This document shows, piece by piece, positions 51,635 through 59,676 of a stretch of DNA of 64,000 nt (the first letter of the stretch is position 1; the number at the start of each line of letters is the position of its first letter). A program made the translations under genes and the position numbers. The notes below the pieces were generated by a model. That model had not been told where the DNA came from. It made no database searches and was given only the letters and a program-made list of their open reading frames with translations. Origin of the DNA: Pyruvatibacter sp. (lineage in GTDB: Bacteria > Pseudomonadota > Alphaproteobacteria > CGMCC-115125); NCBI RefSeq assembly GCF_040219635.1, contig NZ_JAVJSC010000003.1:878501-942500 (forward strand), read 5' to 3'.

Positions 51635-51662
51635 TTGACGTAACGCGCGTGAGCACTTATTT
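51635..51662 (+). promoter_or_regulatory. Possible sigma-70 promoter for the ferredoxin
   Basis: TTGACG (51635-51640) and TTATTT (51657-51662) are separated by 16 bases. Transcription from here would start before the long imperfect hairpin and give a leader near 190-200 bases. Confidence 0.35.
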
Positions 51663-51702
51663 CGGCAGGTATAAAAATGACGGGTGCGTCAACTTTGCGG
51701 AG

Positions 51703-51788
51703 TGCGGAGCGGGGTTTGCCGTCCGCGCTTGTGGCTGCCATGCGGGACTTGCGCTCACCTGTGGCAACCCCGTAAGAAACGCTCCGGC
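51703..51788 (+). other. Long imperfect hairpin in the ferredoxin leader
   Basis: GGAGCG (51706-51711) pairs with CGCTCC (51780-51785). Inside it GGGTTTGCC (51712-51720) pairs with GGCAACCC (51763-51770) with one bulge, and GTCC/GGAC close an inner loop. The flanks TGC and GCA extend the outer helix, giving a rod of about 86 bases with an asymmetric GTAAGAAA bulge on its 3' side. It could be a leader element or a small RNA. It was read by eye and not scored. Confidence 0.4.
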
Positions 51789-51865
51789 AGTAAAATCAAT
51801 TCGTGGGTCTGCGTCCTGCAGCCCGCCCCGGGGGCTCCCCCCAGGAGAGTTACGCGAGAGGGAAC

Positions 51866-52186
51866 ATGGCGAAGATCACCTATGTTGAGCATGACGGAAC
51901 CGAGCATGTTGTGGATGTGGACAATGGCCTGTCCGTCATGGAAGGGGCGGTCAACAACCTGGTCCCTGGCATTGACGCTGACTGCGGTGGCGCGTGCGCC
52001 TGCGCGACTTGCCATGTGCATGTAGATGAAAAATGGCTGAGCAAGCTCGATCCGAAAGAAGACATGGAACAGACCATGCTCGACTTTGCGCCTGAAGTTC
52101 AGGAGAACTCCCGCCTGTCCTGCCAGATCAAGGTATCTGACGAGCTGGACGGCATGATTGTTCGGATGCCTGAAAGCCAGCACTAG
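51866..52186 (+). CDS. 2Fe-2S ferredoxin, adrenodoxin/putidaredoxin type
   Basis: This 106-residue ferredoxin has cluster ligands Cys 40, 46, 49 and 86 (C-x5-C-x2-C in CGGACACATC, and SCQIKV); an extra Cys44 sits between them. VHVDEKWLSKLDPKEDMEQTML is the partner-binding acidic helix of vertebrate-type ferredoxins. It accepts electrons from the adjacent reductase. ATG 51866 has GAGAGGG 4 bases upstream, and longer frames starting at 51803 are unconserved. It is followed by a strong terminator. Confidence 0.94.
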   Translation: MAKITYVEHDGTEHVVDVDNGLSVMEGAVNNLVPGIDADCGGACACATCHVHVDEKWLSKLDPKEDMEQTMLDFAPEVQENSRLSCQIKVSDELDGMIVRMPESQH

Positions 52187-52209
52187 AGGCTTTGACAAGG
52201 GTCGAGATT

Positions 52210-52249
52210 AAAAACGCCCTCTGCCGGACATCCGGGAGAGGGCGTTTTT
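52210..52249 (+). terminator. Rho-independent terminator after the ferredoxin
   Basis: A 13-bp perfect stem joins AAAAACGCCCTCT (52210-52222) and AGAGGGCGTTTTT (52237-52249), with Ts on both sides. It can act in either direction, ending the ferredoxin transcript and possibly divL's. Confidence 0.9.
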
Positions 52250-52257
52250 GTGTCTTC

Positions 52258-52288
52258 CCGCATCCCCGGATCAAGGCCGGGGATGCGG
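52258..52288. repeat. Palindromic repeat related to the 30.3-kb pair
   Basis: CCGCATCCCCGG (52258-52269) pairs perfectly with CCGGGGATGCGG (52277-52288). The core CCCCGGATCAAGGCCGGGG differs by one base from the 30.4-kb copy, so it appears to be the same REP-like family. It lies between the ferredoxin terminator and the divL stop. Confidence 0.8.
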
Positions 52289-52300
52289 ATCAGAAAAAAC

Positions 52301-54859
52301 CTAGGACGCTGCCGCGTTGCCTGGCTCTTCGGGCTGCGGGGCTGCGAGCGGCTTTGCATCCGCAGGCAGGTGACACGTCACCCGCGTACCTTCGCGCGGG
52401 GCGCTTTCAAGCGATACCCAGCCGCCATGCATCTCAACGAAGCTGCGCACAAGTGTGAGGCCAAGCCCCGCACCGCGACGTTTTTCAGAGCTGCCGCGTG
52501 CCTCAAAGCGGTCAAATACGGTGGCCTGATGTTCGGGTTTGATGCCGTCGCCGGTATCACGCACCCACAGACGGATTTCATCGCCTTCGCGGTCGCCGCC
52601 AAGCGTAATTGTGTCGCCGGGGTTGGTGAACGAAATGGCGTTGGACAGCAGGTTGAACAAAATCTGCTTGAGGCGCCGCGCATCCGCCTTGATGACGCCA
52701 AGGTCGCTGGCCGCTTCAAGTTCAAGCATCCGCTTGCCCTGCTGCGCACGGGGGTGCGCCATATCAAACACCTGACGCATCACCGGCGAGAGCCGCACGT
52801 CGTCCACATCAAGTGCCATCGCCCCGGCTTCAATGCTGGCGAGGTCGATGATGTCGTTCACCAGATCAAGCAGTTCGCTGGCTGATTTGAGAACGCCACT
52901 GGCATATTCAGACTGCTTTTCGTTGAGCGGCCCGAAAAGCTCCGTGTTCAGTATTTCGCCAAAGCCGATGATGTTGGTGAGCGGTGTGCGCAACTGATAC
53001 GACACGTGGCTGATGAACTCTGACTTGAGCCGGTCGGCCGTCTCCAGCGCATCGTTGCGGTCGCGCAGCGCGCGTTCAATGCGCGAGGTGTCGGTGACAT
53101 CAACATAGGTCAGCAACGTGTTGCCGTCTGGCAGGGGAACGCTTGCGTAATCCACCACGCTGCCGTCGGGCCGTTGCAGACGACCCGTCTTGCCGCGATC
53201 GTCGGCCGCCTGTTCGTCACTCACAGATGTGATGCGGGCCTTGATGGCGTTCCAGTCGTCTGCGTTGTCGTACAACCCGCGACACCACTCGATAATCTGG
53301 TCGATATGCGGCTCGCCTGAAAGCTGCGCCGTGTCCAGATGCCAGATGCGCTGATAGGCGGGGTTGTGCAGCTTGAGCCTGCCGTCCGAGCCAAACACTG
53401 CAACGCCTTCATACAGCTTGTTGAGCGTTTCAGACTGCACATGCTGCGCGGTGGTCAGGCTGGACTCGAGTTTCAACTGGGTGGTGACGTTCTCATAGAG
53501 ATACAGCAGCCCGCCAAACGGATGCGGCTGGCCGATGACTCTCAATGTCTGACCATCAGGCAGATGCCAAAGCTCGTCGGTTTGTTCGTTGCGGGTGTAA
53601 AGCCCAAGGCGGCTTTGCTTCCACTGCCTGAAATCCGCTTGTTCGGGAAGCCTGCGGGCCTCGCGCAGCATTTCCAGCAGTTCGCCCTCGGCAGGCTCGG
53701 TGTCGAGGAAACTCTCCTCCAAGCGCCACAGTTTCTGGAAGGCGCGGTTGTAGTACCGCAACCGCCGGTCGGGGCCAAAGATTGCCACCGCGCTTGCCAG
53801 CCGGTTGAGAGTGTCGCCGTGTGCCTCCAGATGCCGTTTCAGGTCGGCTTCGGATTCGGCAAGCGGCGTGATGTCGATGGCAAAGCCCGCGCTGCCGCCA
53901 TCGGTGAGCGGCAACTCGATGACATCCAGCACCTGCCGCTCCCCACCCACAACGGCGCTGCTGCGATCACGGTATTTTGTCTGCGTGGCAATGGCGGCCG
54001 CTGCGGCTTTGCGCGTCGCAGCATCCAGCAGTTCGCGCGGGTCACTCACAACAGCGTCGGCGTTGGGGGCATCAACGGCGGTGGCATAGGCCTGATTGAC
54101 CCATATAAGTGTCCCGTCCGCTGAGCGCCGCCATGCGGGGAACGGGGCTGCGTCCGTTACCTGGCTGAGCAACGTGCGGTCACGCTCGGCCTTGCGGGCT
54201 GTCTCAACCAACCGCGTTTCTTCCTCGCGCTCGCCGGTAATGTCGCGCATCCACAGCACGGCCTGCGCGCCTGCCGGGCGGCCTTCTGCCTCATAGGTGC
54301 GCCCGTCGCGCATTTGCAGGTTGAGCGAGAACCGGGCCCCGCGTTCGCGCAACCGCGATACGCCGTTGCGCAGGCTTTCAGAATCTTCAGGCTGAAGCCG
54401 CGACAGCACAAAGTCAAAATCGACCGTGCCCGATGATGGGTCGGCCAGGCCCGCCGTTGAGCCTACGACGTGCGGTCGCCCCCAACTGCGCGTGCCGGTG
54501 GTGGGTGCCACGGAGCGCTCCGGTGCCCATATGAAGACGGCATCAGGTTCGGCCGCCAGAATGCTTTCGGCGCTATCAAGCTTGGTCTCAAGCTCGGCCA
54601 TGCGATCCGCGCGCACAGCGAGGTCGCGGCGGTTGCGTTTGAATGCGCGGCCCGCTGCCCAAAGCGCGCCCAGTGCCAAAACAACCGCACCAATGGCGAC
54701 GCTGGCCAGCAGTGTTTCAATGGAAGCTGCGGTCAGTGATGCGGAGGCGTCAGCAGTCGTCTGTGCGCGTGCGTCTGCAGGGGCTGTTGCGCAGATAGCA
54801 ATGCCCAAAGCAACGGCCGTACCGCCGTCTTTGCCGAGATATGGCTGCCTGATGCGCAT
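52301..54859 (-). CDS. divL: DivL-like multi-PAS sensor pseudokinase (Tyr in place of H-box His)
   Basis: This 852-residue protein has an N-terminal hydrophobic segment (about residues 45-70) and four PAS-like modules, the clearest being SAVAIFGPDRRLRYYNRAF and EGVAVFGSDGRLKLHNPAY. A HisKA domain reads SHVSYQLRTPLTN, where Tyr621 replaces the phosphoacceptor His and Gln the following Glu. The ATPase domain is intact: N-box LLSNAISF, DTGDGI, GAGLGLTLV. This Tyr is the hallmark of DivL, which controls CckA and CtrA and asymmetric division in Caulobacter. Context (ahcY, tsaE) agrees. I prefer ATG 54859 over TTG 54868. A terminator separates it from ahcY. Confidence 0.88.
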   Translation of the reverse strand: MRIRQPYLGKDGGTAVALGIAICATAPADARAQTTADASASLTAASIETLLASVAIGAVVLALGALWAAGRAFKRNRRDLAVRADRMAELETKLDSAESILAAEPDAVFIWAPERSVAPTTGTRSWGRPHVVGSTAGLADPSSGTVDFDFVLSRLQPEDSESLRNGVSRLRERGARFSLNLQMRDGRTYEAEGRPAGAQAVLWMRDITGEREEETRLVETARKAERDRTLLSQVTDAAPFPAWRRSADGTLIWVNQAYATAVDAPNADAVVSDPRELLDAATRKAAAAAIATQTKYRDRSSAVVGGERQVLDVIELPLTDGGSAGFAIDITPLAESEADLKRHLEAHGDTLNRLASAVAIFGPDRRLRYYNRAFQKLWRLEESFLDTEPAEGELLEMLREARRLPEQADFRQWKQSRLGLYTRNEQTDELWHLPDGQTLRVIGQPHPFGGLLYLYENVTTQLKLESSLTTAQHVQSETLNKLYEGVAVFGSDGRLKLHNPAYQRIWHLDTAQLSGEPHIDQIIEWCRGLYDNADDWNAIKARITSVSDEQAADDRGKTGRLQRPDGSVVDYASVPLPDGNTLLTYVDVTDTSRIERALRDRNDALETADRLKSEFISHVSYQLRTPLTNIIGFGEILNTELFGPLNEKQSEYASGVLKSASELLDLVNDIIDLASIEAGAMALDVDDVRLSPVMRQVFDMAHPRAQQGKRMLELEAASDLGVIKADARRLKQILFNLLSNAISFTNPGDTITLGGDREGDEIRLWVRDTGDGIKPEHQATVFDRFEARGSSEKRRGAGLGLTLVRSFVEMHGGWVSLESAPREGTRVTCHLPADAKPLAAPQPEEPGNAAAS

Positions 54860-54971
54860 TGGTTCCAATGTTGATTCGCGGGTTCCCCCGCTAGAAAACC
54901 CGCATCCCGCGCCCTATGCAACCATCCGCGCGTAAACATGCGCCGATGCACGTCGTGACGCCCAACAAAAA

Positions 54972-54998
54972 GGGGCGTCTGTACGCAACAGACGCCCC
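54972..54998 (-). terminator. Rho-independent terminator of ahcY
   Basis: An 11-bp perfect stem, GGGGCGTCTGT (54972-54982) with ACAGACGCCCC (54988-54998), is followed by TTTTT on the minus strand. It is 22 bases past the ahcY stop. Confidence 0.9.
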
Positions 54999-55019
54999 GA
55001 TTCCACCGTTGAAACGGTC

Positions 55020-56417
55020 TTAGTAGCGGTAATGTTCCGGCTTGAACGGACCCTGCTTGGGCACGCCGATGTATGACGACTGCTCGTCTGACATTTCAGT
55101 AAGCTGCACGCCCAGCTTGGCGAGGTGCAGGCGGGCCACTTTCTCATCAAGATGCTTGGGCAGCACATACACTTTGTTTTCGTACTGCTCGCCCTTGGTG
55201 AACAGTTCTATCTGCGCCAGCACCTGGTTGGTGAACGAGGCGGACATCACGAATGACGGGTGACCCGTAGCGTTGCCAAGGTTGAGCAACCGGCCTTCCG
55301 ACAGCAAAATCATTCGCTTGCCATCAGGGAACTCAATCATGTCCACCTGTGGCTTGATGTTGGTCCATTTGTGGTTCTTGAGCTCGGCAACCTGAATCTC
55401 GTTATCGAAGTGGCCGATATTGCCGACAATCGCCATGTCCTTGAACGACCGCATGTGGTCGATGGTCACAACGTCCTTGTTGCCGGTGGTGGTGATAATG
55501 ATGTCGGCGTTGGGCGCAGCGGCTTCCAGCGTCACGACTTCATAGCCGTCCATGGCCGCCTGCAGCGCACAGATCGGGTCAACTTCAGTGACCTTCACGC
55601 GCGCGCCGGCACCCTGCAATGATGCAGCCGAGCCTTTGCCTACATCGCCGTAGCCGCACACAACGGCGGTCTTGCCGGCCATCATCACGTCGGTGCCGCG
55701 GCGGATGCCGTCCACGAGTGACTCTTTGCAGCCATACTTGTTGTCGAACTTCGACTTGGTAACCGAGTCATTGACGTTGATGGCCGGGAACGGCAGGTGG
55801 CCCTTGTCCATCAACTGATACAGCCGGTTCACGCCGGTGGTGGTTTCTTCAGACACACCGCGAATGGCGTGGCGCTGCTTCACAAAGAAGCCCGGCGTTG
55901 CCGCCATGCGCTTCTTGATCTGTGCAAACAGATATTCTTCTTCCTCGGAACCCGGCTTGGACAAAATGTCCTCGCCTTCCTCAGCGCGTGCGCCCAGCAG
56001 AATGTACATGGTGGCATCGCCGCCATCATCCAGAATCATGTTGGTGGGCTCACCATCGGGCCACTGGAAAATGGCGTCCGTATAGGTCCAGTAGTCTTCC
56101 AGGCTTTCACCCTTCACGGCAAATACCGGCGTGCCGGCCGCAGCGATGGCAGCGGCGGCGTGGTCCTGCGTCGAGAAGATGTTGCATGATGCCCAGCGTA
56201 CTTTTGCGCCGAGTTTTTCCAGCGTCTGGATCAGCACTGCGGTCTGGATGGTCATGTGCAATGAGCCGGTAATGCGCGCGCCGGTGAGCGGCTTGCTGTC
56301 GCCAAACTCCTCAACGCAGGCCATCAGGCCGGGCATTTCGGTTTCAGCAATCTCGATTTCCTTGTTGCCGTACTCGGCAAGCGAGATATCAGCGACGACA
56401 TAATCCTGCGCGGTCAT
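55020..56417 (-). CDS. ahcY: Adenosylhomocysteinase
   Basis: This 465-residue NAD-dependent enzyme hydrolyses S-adenosylhomocysteine to adenosine and homocysteine, keeping methyltransferases active. The NAD motif GYGDVGKGSAASLQGAGARV is present. DSVTKSKFDNKYGCKESLVDGIRRGTDVM gives substrate and Lys residues; HMTIQTAVLIQTLEKLG is near the N-terminus and the C-terminus ends KPEHYRY. The leader contains structured elements and a palindromic operator. A terminator ends the transcript, so the gene appears monocistronic. Confidence 0.97.
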   Translation of the reverse strand: MTAQDYVVADISLAEYGNKEIEIAETEMPGLMACVEEFGDSKPLTGARITGSLHMTIQTAVLIQTLEKLGAKVRWASCNIFSTQDHAAAAIAAAGTPVFAVKGESLEDYWTYTDAIFQWPDGEPTNMILDDGGDATMYILLGARAEEGEDILSKPGSEEEEYLFAQIKKRMAATPGFFVKQRHAIRGVSEETTTGVNRLYQLMDKGHLPFPAINVNDSVTKSKFDNKYGCKESLVDGIRRGTDVMMAGKTAVVCGYGDVGKGSAASLQGAGARVKVTEVDPICALQAAMDGYEVVTLEAAAPNADIIITTTGNKDVVTIDHMRSFKDMAIVGNIGHFDNEIQVAELKNHKWTNIKPQVDMIEFPDGKRMILLSEGRLLNLGNATGHPSFVMSASFTNQVLAQIELFTKGEQYENKVYVLPKHLDEKVARLHLAKLGVQLTEMSDEQSSYIGVPKQGPFKPEHYRY

Positions 56418-56442
56418 GGGGCGGGTACTCCGGAGTGGTTGG

Positions 56443-56527
56443 GGTGCCGAAAACCGGCACCTGAAAGTGTGAAATTGAGCCGATAGTTGAAAACCAGCTT
56501 TCAGGCTGGGGTTCTATCAGCCCAGCC
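56443..56527 (-). promoter_or_regulatory. Structured leader of ahcY with possible pseudoknot
   Basis: Reading the minus strand: P1 is GGCTGGG/CCCAGCC (56521-56527 with 56504-56510), with a 10-base loop. Its GATAG (56514-56518) can pair with downstream CTATC (56482-56486), a pseudoknot. A second stem, CCAGC/GCTGG (56505-56509 with 56494-56498), would exclude P1. A last hairpin, GGTGCCG/CGGCACC (56455-56461 with 56443-56449), precedes the SD. I do not recognise a named SAM/SAH riboswitch class. Confidence 0.4.
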
Positions 56528-56543
56528 GCAGCGCATCAAGGAG

Positions 56544-56565
56544 CATATAAAGACATGTTTATATG
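56544..56565. promoter_or_regulatory. Palindromic operator candidate upstream of ahcY
   Basis: CATATAAA (56544-56551) and TTTATATG (56558-56565) are perfect inverted half-sites around GACATG. The site stands 127 bases before the ahcY start and 119 before the divergent diguanylate cyclase start. The half-site resembles, from memory, operators of ArsR-type regulators of the SAM cycle in Alphaproteobacteria (SahR/SamR), but no such regulator is encoded here. Confidence 0.55.
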
Positions 56566-56683
56566 CGTGTTGCCAGACGCGCTGAAATGCACGCGATACA
56601 AACATTCACTAAAAATTACAACTTATACGTGAATATGCATTCAAGAGGCTCCGGCAGGTTCGGGTCTTGAAGGGGCATGTGCC

Positions 56684-58885
56684 GTGTTCAGGTCAATCAA
56701 CAGTCTTTTGCGGTGGCGTTTGGGGTTGCTGGCTCTGCTCATTGTGCTCGTGGGGGCCGTGCTGGCGCAGACCACCTATCAACTGCACCGGCAGGCAGCC
56801 GAGCTGGAGGCCTATATTGGTGCCCGTGCCCCGCGTCATGCGGCTCTCAACCACCTGCGGTTTCAGCTCGGATATGGCGGGCTGGTGCACCATTTCTATG
56901 ACTATGTTCTGAGTGGTGACACAACGCTCGCGCGCCAGGTTTTTGTTGATCTGGGCATCGTCCGCGCTGCGCTGCTTGAATACCGCGCGCTTCAACCCTC
57001 GCGGACCGAGCTCGACGCAGTGCGCAGGCTTGACGGTCAGTTGAATGCGATTGAAAGGGCGATGCCGTATCTTGAACGGCCGCGTGCAACGCAACGCGCG
57101 GATGCGAACATGTCAACCGCGCTCAGTCGCCATGGCATTGTATTGTCTGAGGTCCGTGTTGCCGTTGATACGCTGGAGCAAAGCCTTATCGACCAAACGC
57201 CCGACCTGACAGGCGGGCGATACTGGACCGATCTGAGAAAGCTGCGCGGCGCAACGGGGCTTGGCGGCTTCATTCATCAGTACAAGTCATTTGTTTTGAC
57301 GGCAGACCCGCATGACCACAAAGCGGCCCTGGCGTCATACGACGCAATCACGCAAATTGTTGCCGATATGCGAATGCAGGCCGGGACACCTGCTGAAGTT
57401 GCCGCGCTGAGCACAATTCTCGAGACATTCACCATTTATGTCGGCAATCTTGAGCGTGTCGTCCAAATGCAGGGCCGCAGTCTTTCGCCTCTCATGATTG
57501 ATCGCGATCTGTTTGTTGAGGACGGTCCGGCGCAAAGCGCGTTCTGGACGTTGCACCATGCTGAAGCCATGCGAACGGAAGCACGCGCCGCGTCGGCACT
57601 GAGACGTGTGGATTCGTTGCAGCGCTGGGCGTTGGGCGGCCTGTTGGGGTTTTTGGTACCACTGACAGTGCTGGGTACGCATGATGGCCTGCGTTTGCGC
57701 CGCGCAGTGCGCAAGTGGCTGGGGTCAATCAGCGATGCGGTGGAGGACGTGCTGGGCGGCGGCGTGGTGCCCGCATACACACACGAAGGCCTGCCTCATG
57801 AACTAAGGCCTCTGCGCGACGCGGTATCGCGCTTTGGCGATGCCCTGAGCGAAGCCCGCGACAACCAGATCATGACGCAGATGATCGTGGACAAGCTGCC
57901 CCACGGCGTTGCGGCGTTTGATCCTGAAGGTGACTTTCAATTCTGCAATGCCCGTATGCCTGACCTACTGGAAATGCCTGCGGCGTGGTTCGCGAGCACA
58001 CCCACCGTCTCAGACCTGCTGCTGGCAATTTCAACACGTGGTGATCTTGGCCGCGACCGCGATCACGACGAAGCGCTGCACCAGATCAGCAACATTAAAA
58101 CCCTGCCTCATGACACCCACACATTGCTGCGGCTGACAACGCCTGCGGGTCGCCACCTCGACCTGCAGGTGCATCGTGATCCGGCGGGTGCTTTGGTGTT
58201 CAGCGCCATGGATGTAACCGAGCTTGAAGAAGTGTCGCGTCAGAACCGGGCGGATGCCTGCACGGACCCGCTGACCGGCCTTGAAAACCGCAAGGCCTTT
58301 GGCGACCGCGCCCGCCAGACACTGGCCCATGCCCGGCGAGGACACCAGGGTGTTGCGTTTCTGGCCATTGATCTGGACGACTTCAAGCCCGTAAACGACA
58401 CGCATGGCCACGCGGCCGGTGACCAAGTGCTGGTTGAGGTGGCCCGGCGCCTGCGTGTTGCGATACGTGAAACGGACTATGCGGCGCGGCTTGGCGGTGA
58501 CGAGTTTGTGGTGATGCTCACCCACCTGGATGATGAGCGTGGTGCGCTGCGTTTTGCTCACCGCCTAAGCAATGCTCTGGCAGAACCCTTTATGCTGGCG
58601 AGCGGCAGTGTGGCGGTGTCGCGCGCTTCAATCGGCATTTCGGTTTTTCCCGCTCACGCCATGGAGGTGGATGACCTGATGCATCTGGCCGACAAGGCGC
58701 TGTATGCCGCCAAGCGTTCGCCCACCGATCAGGTGCGCATGCACGGCATGAATGAAGAGGGGGTGATGAGCCCCAAACCGGCATGTGGAATGCTGGCGCA
58801 GTACCTGCCTTCCAAAGCCGCAGGTGCCAAAGCCGGTTTCACGCCGCAAACCGCTGTAAACCCGCTTGATCGCCCCTATGGATAG
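56684..58885 (+). CDS. Membrane diguanylate cyclase with duplicated sensor
   Basis: This 733-residue protein has TM1 at about residues 12-30, a periplasmic sensor of about 290 residues, TM2 (WALGGLLGFLVPLTVLG), a HAMP-like linker, a PAS-like module (HGVAAFDPEGDFQFCN) and a GGDEF domain at residues 604-608. RETD (595-598) is the inhibitory I-site exactly five residues before GGDEF, so product inhibition is likely. It makes c-di-GMP. The sensor contains two related segments, GYGGLVHHFYDYVL (63-76) and GLGGFIHQYKSFVL (192-205), consistent with a duplicated four-helix unit. No EAL domain. Confidence 0.93.
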   Translation: MFRSINSLLRWRLGLLALLIVLVGAVLAQTTYQLHRQAAELEAYIGARAPRHAALNHLRFQLGYGGLVHHFYDYVLSGDTTLARQVFVDLGIVRAALLEYRALQPSRTELDAVRRLDGQLNAIERAMPYLERPRATQRADANMSTALSRHGIVLSEVRVAVDTLEQSLIDQTPDLTGGRYWTDLRKLRGATGLGGFIHQYKSFVLTADPHDHKAALASYDAITQIVADMRMQAGTPAEVAALSTILETFTIYVGNLERVVQMQGRSLSPLMIDRDLFVEDGPAQSAFWTLHHAEAMRTEARAASALRRVDSLQRWALGGLLGFLVPLTVLGTHDGLRLRRAVRKWLGSISDAVEDVLGGGVVPAYTHEGLPHELRPLRDAVSRFGDALSEARDNQIMTQMIVDKLPHGVAAFDPEGDFQFCNARMPDLLEMPAAWFASTPTVSDLLLAISTRGDLGRDRDHDEALHQISNIKTLPHDTHTLLRLTTPAGRHLDLQVHRDPAGALVFSAMDVTELEEVSRQNRADACTDPLTGLENRKAFGDRARQTLAHARRGHQGVAFLAIDLDDFKPVNDTHGHAAGDQVLVEVARRLRVAIRETDYAARLGGDEFVVMLTHLDDERGALRFAHRLSNALAEPFMLASGSVAVSRASIGISVFPAHAMEVDDLMHLADKALYAAKRSPTDQVRMHGMNEEGVMSPKPACGMLAQYLPSKAAGAKAGFTPQTAVNPLDRPYG

Positions 58886-58925
58886 GGTGTCAGGGTTTTA
58901 GCGGCCTGACTTATCCATCCACACG

Positions 58926-59228
58926 TTATTCTTCGCCGAAATTGTCCGTTACCAGGGCCACCAGCGCCTCCATGGCCTCGCTCGCCTGTGGCCCCGAGGT
59001 TTCAATGGTGATGCCAGATCCGGTGGAAGCCGCAAGCATCATCAATCCCATGATCGACGTTCCGGCAACGGTTTGTCCGTCGCGGGTAACGCGCACAGTG
59101 GCATCAAAACTCTCTGCGGTTCTGACAAAACGGGCAGAGGCGCGTGCATGTAGCCCGCGCATATTTGTAATGGTTACGTCGCGGGAGAGTGCCGCGTGGT
59201 CAGCGGCGCTTTTGTCTGCTCCGTCCAT
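58926..59228 (-). CDS. ptsH: HPr-family phosphocarrier protein
   Basis: This 100-residue HPr has the phosphorylatable His27 in MRGLHARASARF and a Ser58 in the position of the regulatory Ser46, within TSIMGLMMLAAS. HprK is encoded nearby, so Ser phosphorylation is expected. The N-terminal extension of about 15 residues is longer than E. coli HPr, as in alphas. ATG 59228 is chosen over the frame to 59306. It follows the EIIA-Man gene by 40 bases, ending the chvI-chvG-hprK-EIIA-HPr run. No EI gene lies in the window. Confidence 0.93.
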   Translation of the reverse strand: MDGADKSAADHAALSRDVTITNMRGLHARASARFVRTAESFDATVRVTRDGQTVAGTSIMGLMMLAASTGSGITIETSGPQASEAMEALVALVTDNFGEE

Positions 59229-59268
59229 GGTGCCGCCCCGATAGTCGTCCTGCCGCCGCAGCGCAGTG

Positions 59269-59676
59269 TTATTTTTGGTCGCCTGCAAGCAACTCGCTGG
59301 CGACATTTATGTACTTGCGTCCGGAGTCCTGAGCAAGCGCTGCGGCTTCCGCCAGCGGCGTGTCGGCCCGCACACTGGCGAGTTTTATCAGCATCGGCAG
59401 GTTGATGCCGGCCAGTACCTCTACCTTGGCATGTTCCATCACCGAGATGGCCAGGTTGGACGGCGTGCCGCCGAACATGTCGGTCAGCAAAATAACCCCG
59501 TCGCCGGTATCAACAGCGGCCACATCGCTGATAATTTCCTTGCGGCGTTCTTCCATGTCGTCATCAGGGCCGATGCATACGGTGCGCATATTGGACTGTG
59601 GTCCCACCACATGTTCCATCGCGGACGCAAACTCGGTTGCGAGGTTTCCGTGGGTCACAAGCACAAGGCCAATCAT
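59269..59676 (-). CDS. PTS EIIA component, mannose family
   Basis: This 135-residue EIIA-Man-type domain has the phospho-His at residue 9 in GLVLVTHGNLA. LLTDMFGGTPSNLA and VEVLAGINLPMLIKL are the family signatures. No cognate EIIB/EIIC transporter genes lie nearby, so it is probably regulatory, as in rhizobial PTS. ATG 59676 starts the family's canonical MIGLVLVTHG; the frame upstream is unconserved. It lies between hprK and ptsH. Confidence 0.93.
   Translation of the reverse strand: MIGLVLVTHGNLATEFASAMEHVVGPQSNMRTVCIGPDDDMEERRKEIISDVAAVDTGDGVILLTDMFGGTPSNLAISVMEHAKVEVLAGINLPMLIKLASVRADTPLAEAAALAQDSGRKYINVASELLAGDQK

Noticed and set aside
51703..51788. 6S RNA gene
   Set aside because: The rod shape is reminiscent, but the length is short, no central open bubble with both conserved strands is visible, and it is not at the usual locus. 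The identity is not supported.
56418..56530. Known SAM-II, SAM/SAH or SAH riboswitch before ahcY
   Set aside because: The hairpin-plus-pseudoknot layout is suggestive, but the conserved loop sequences I remember for these classes are not present. It is reported as an unassigned leader instead.
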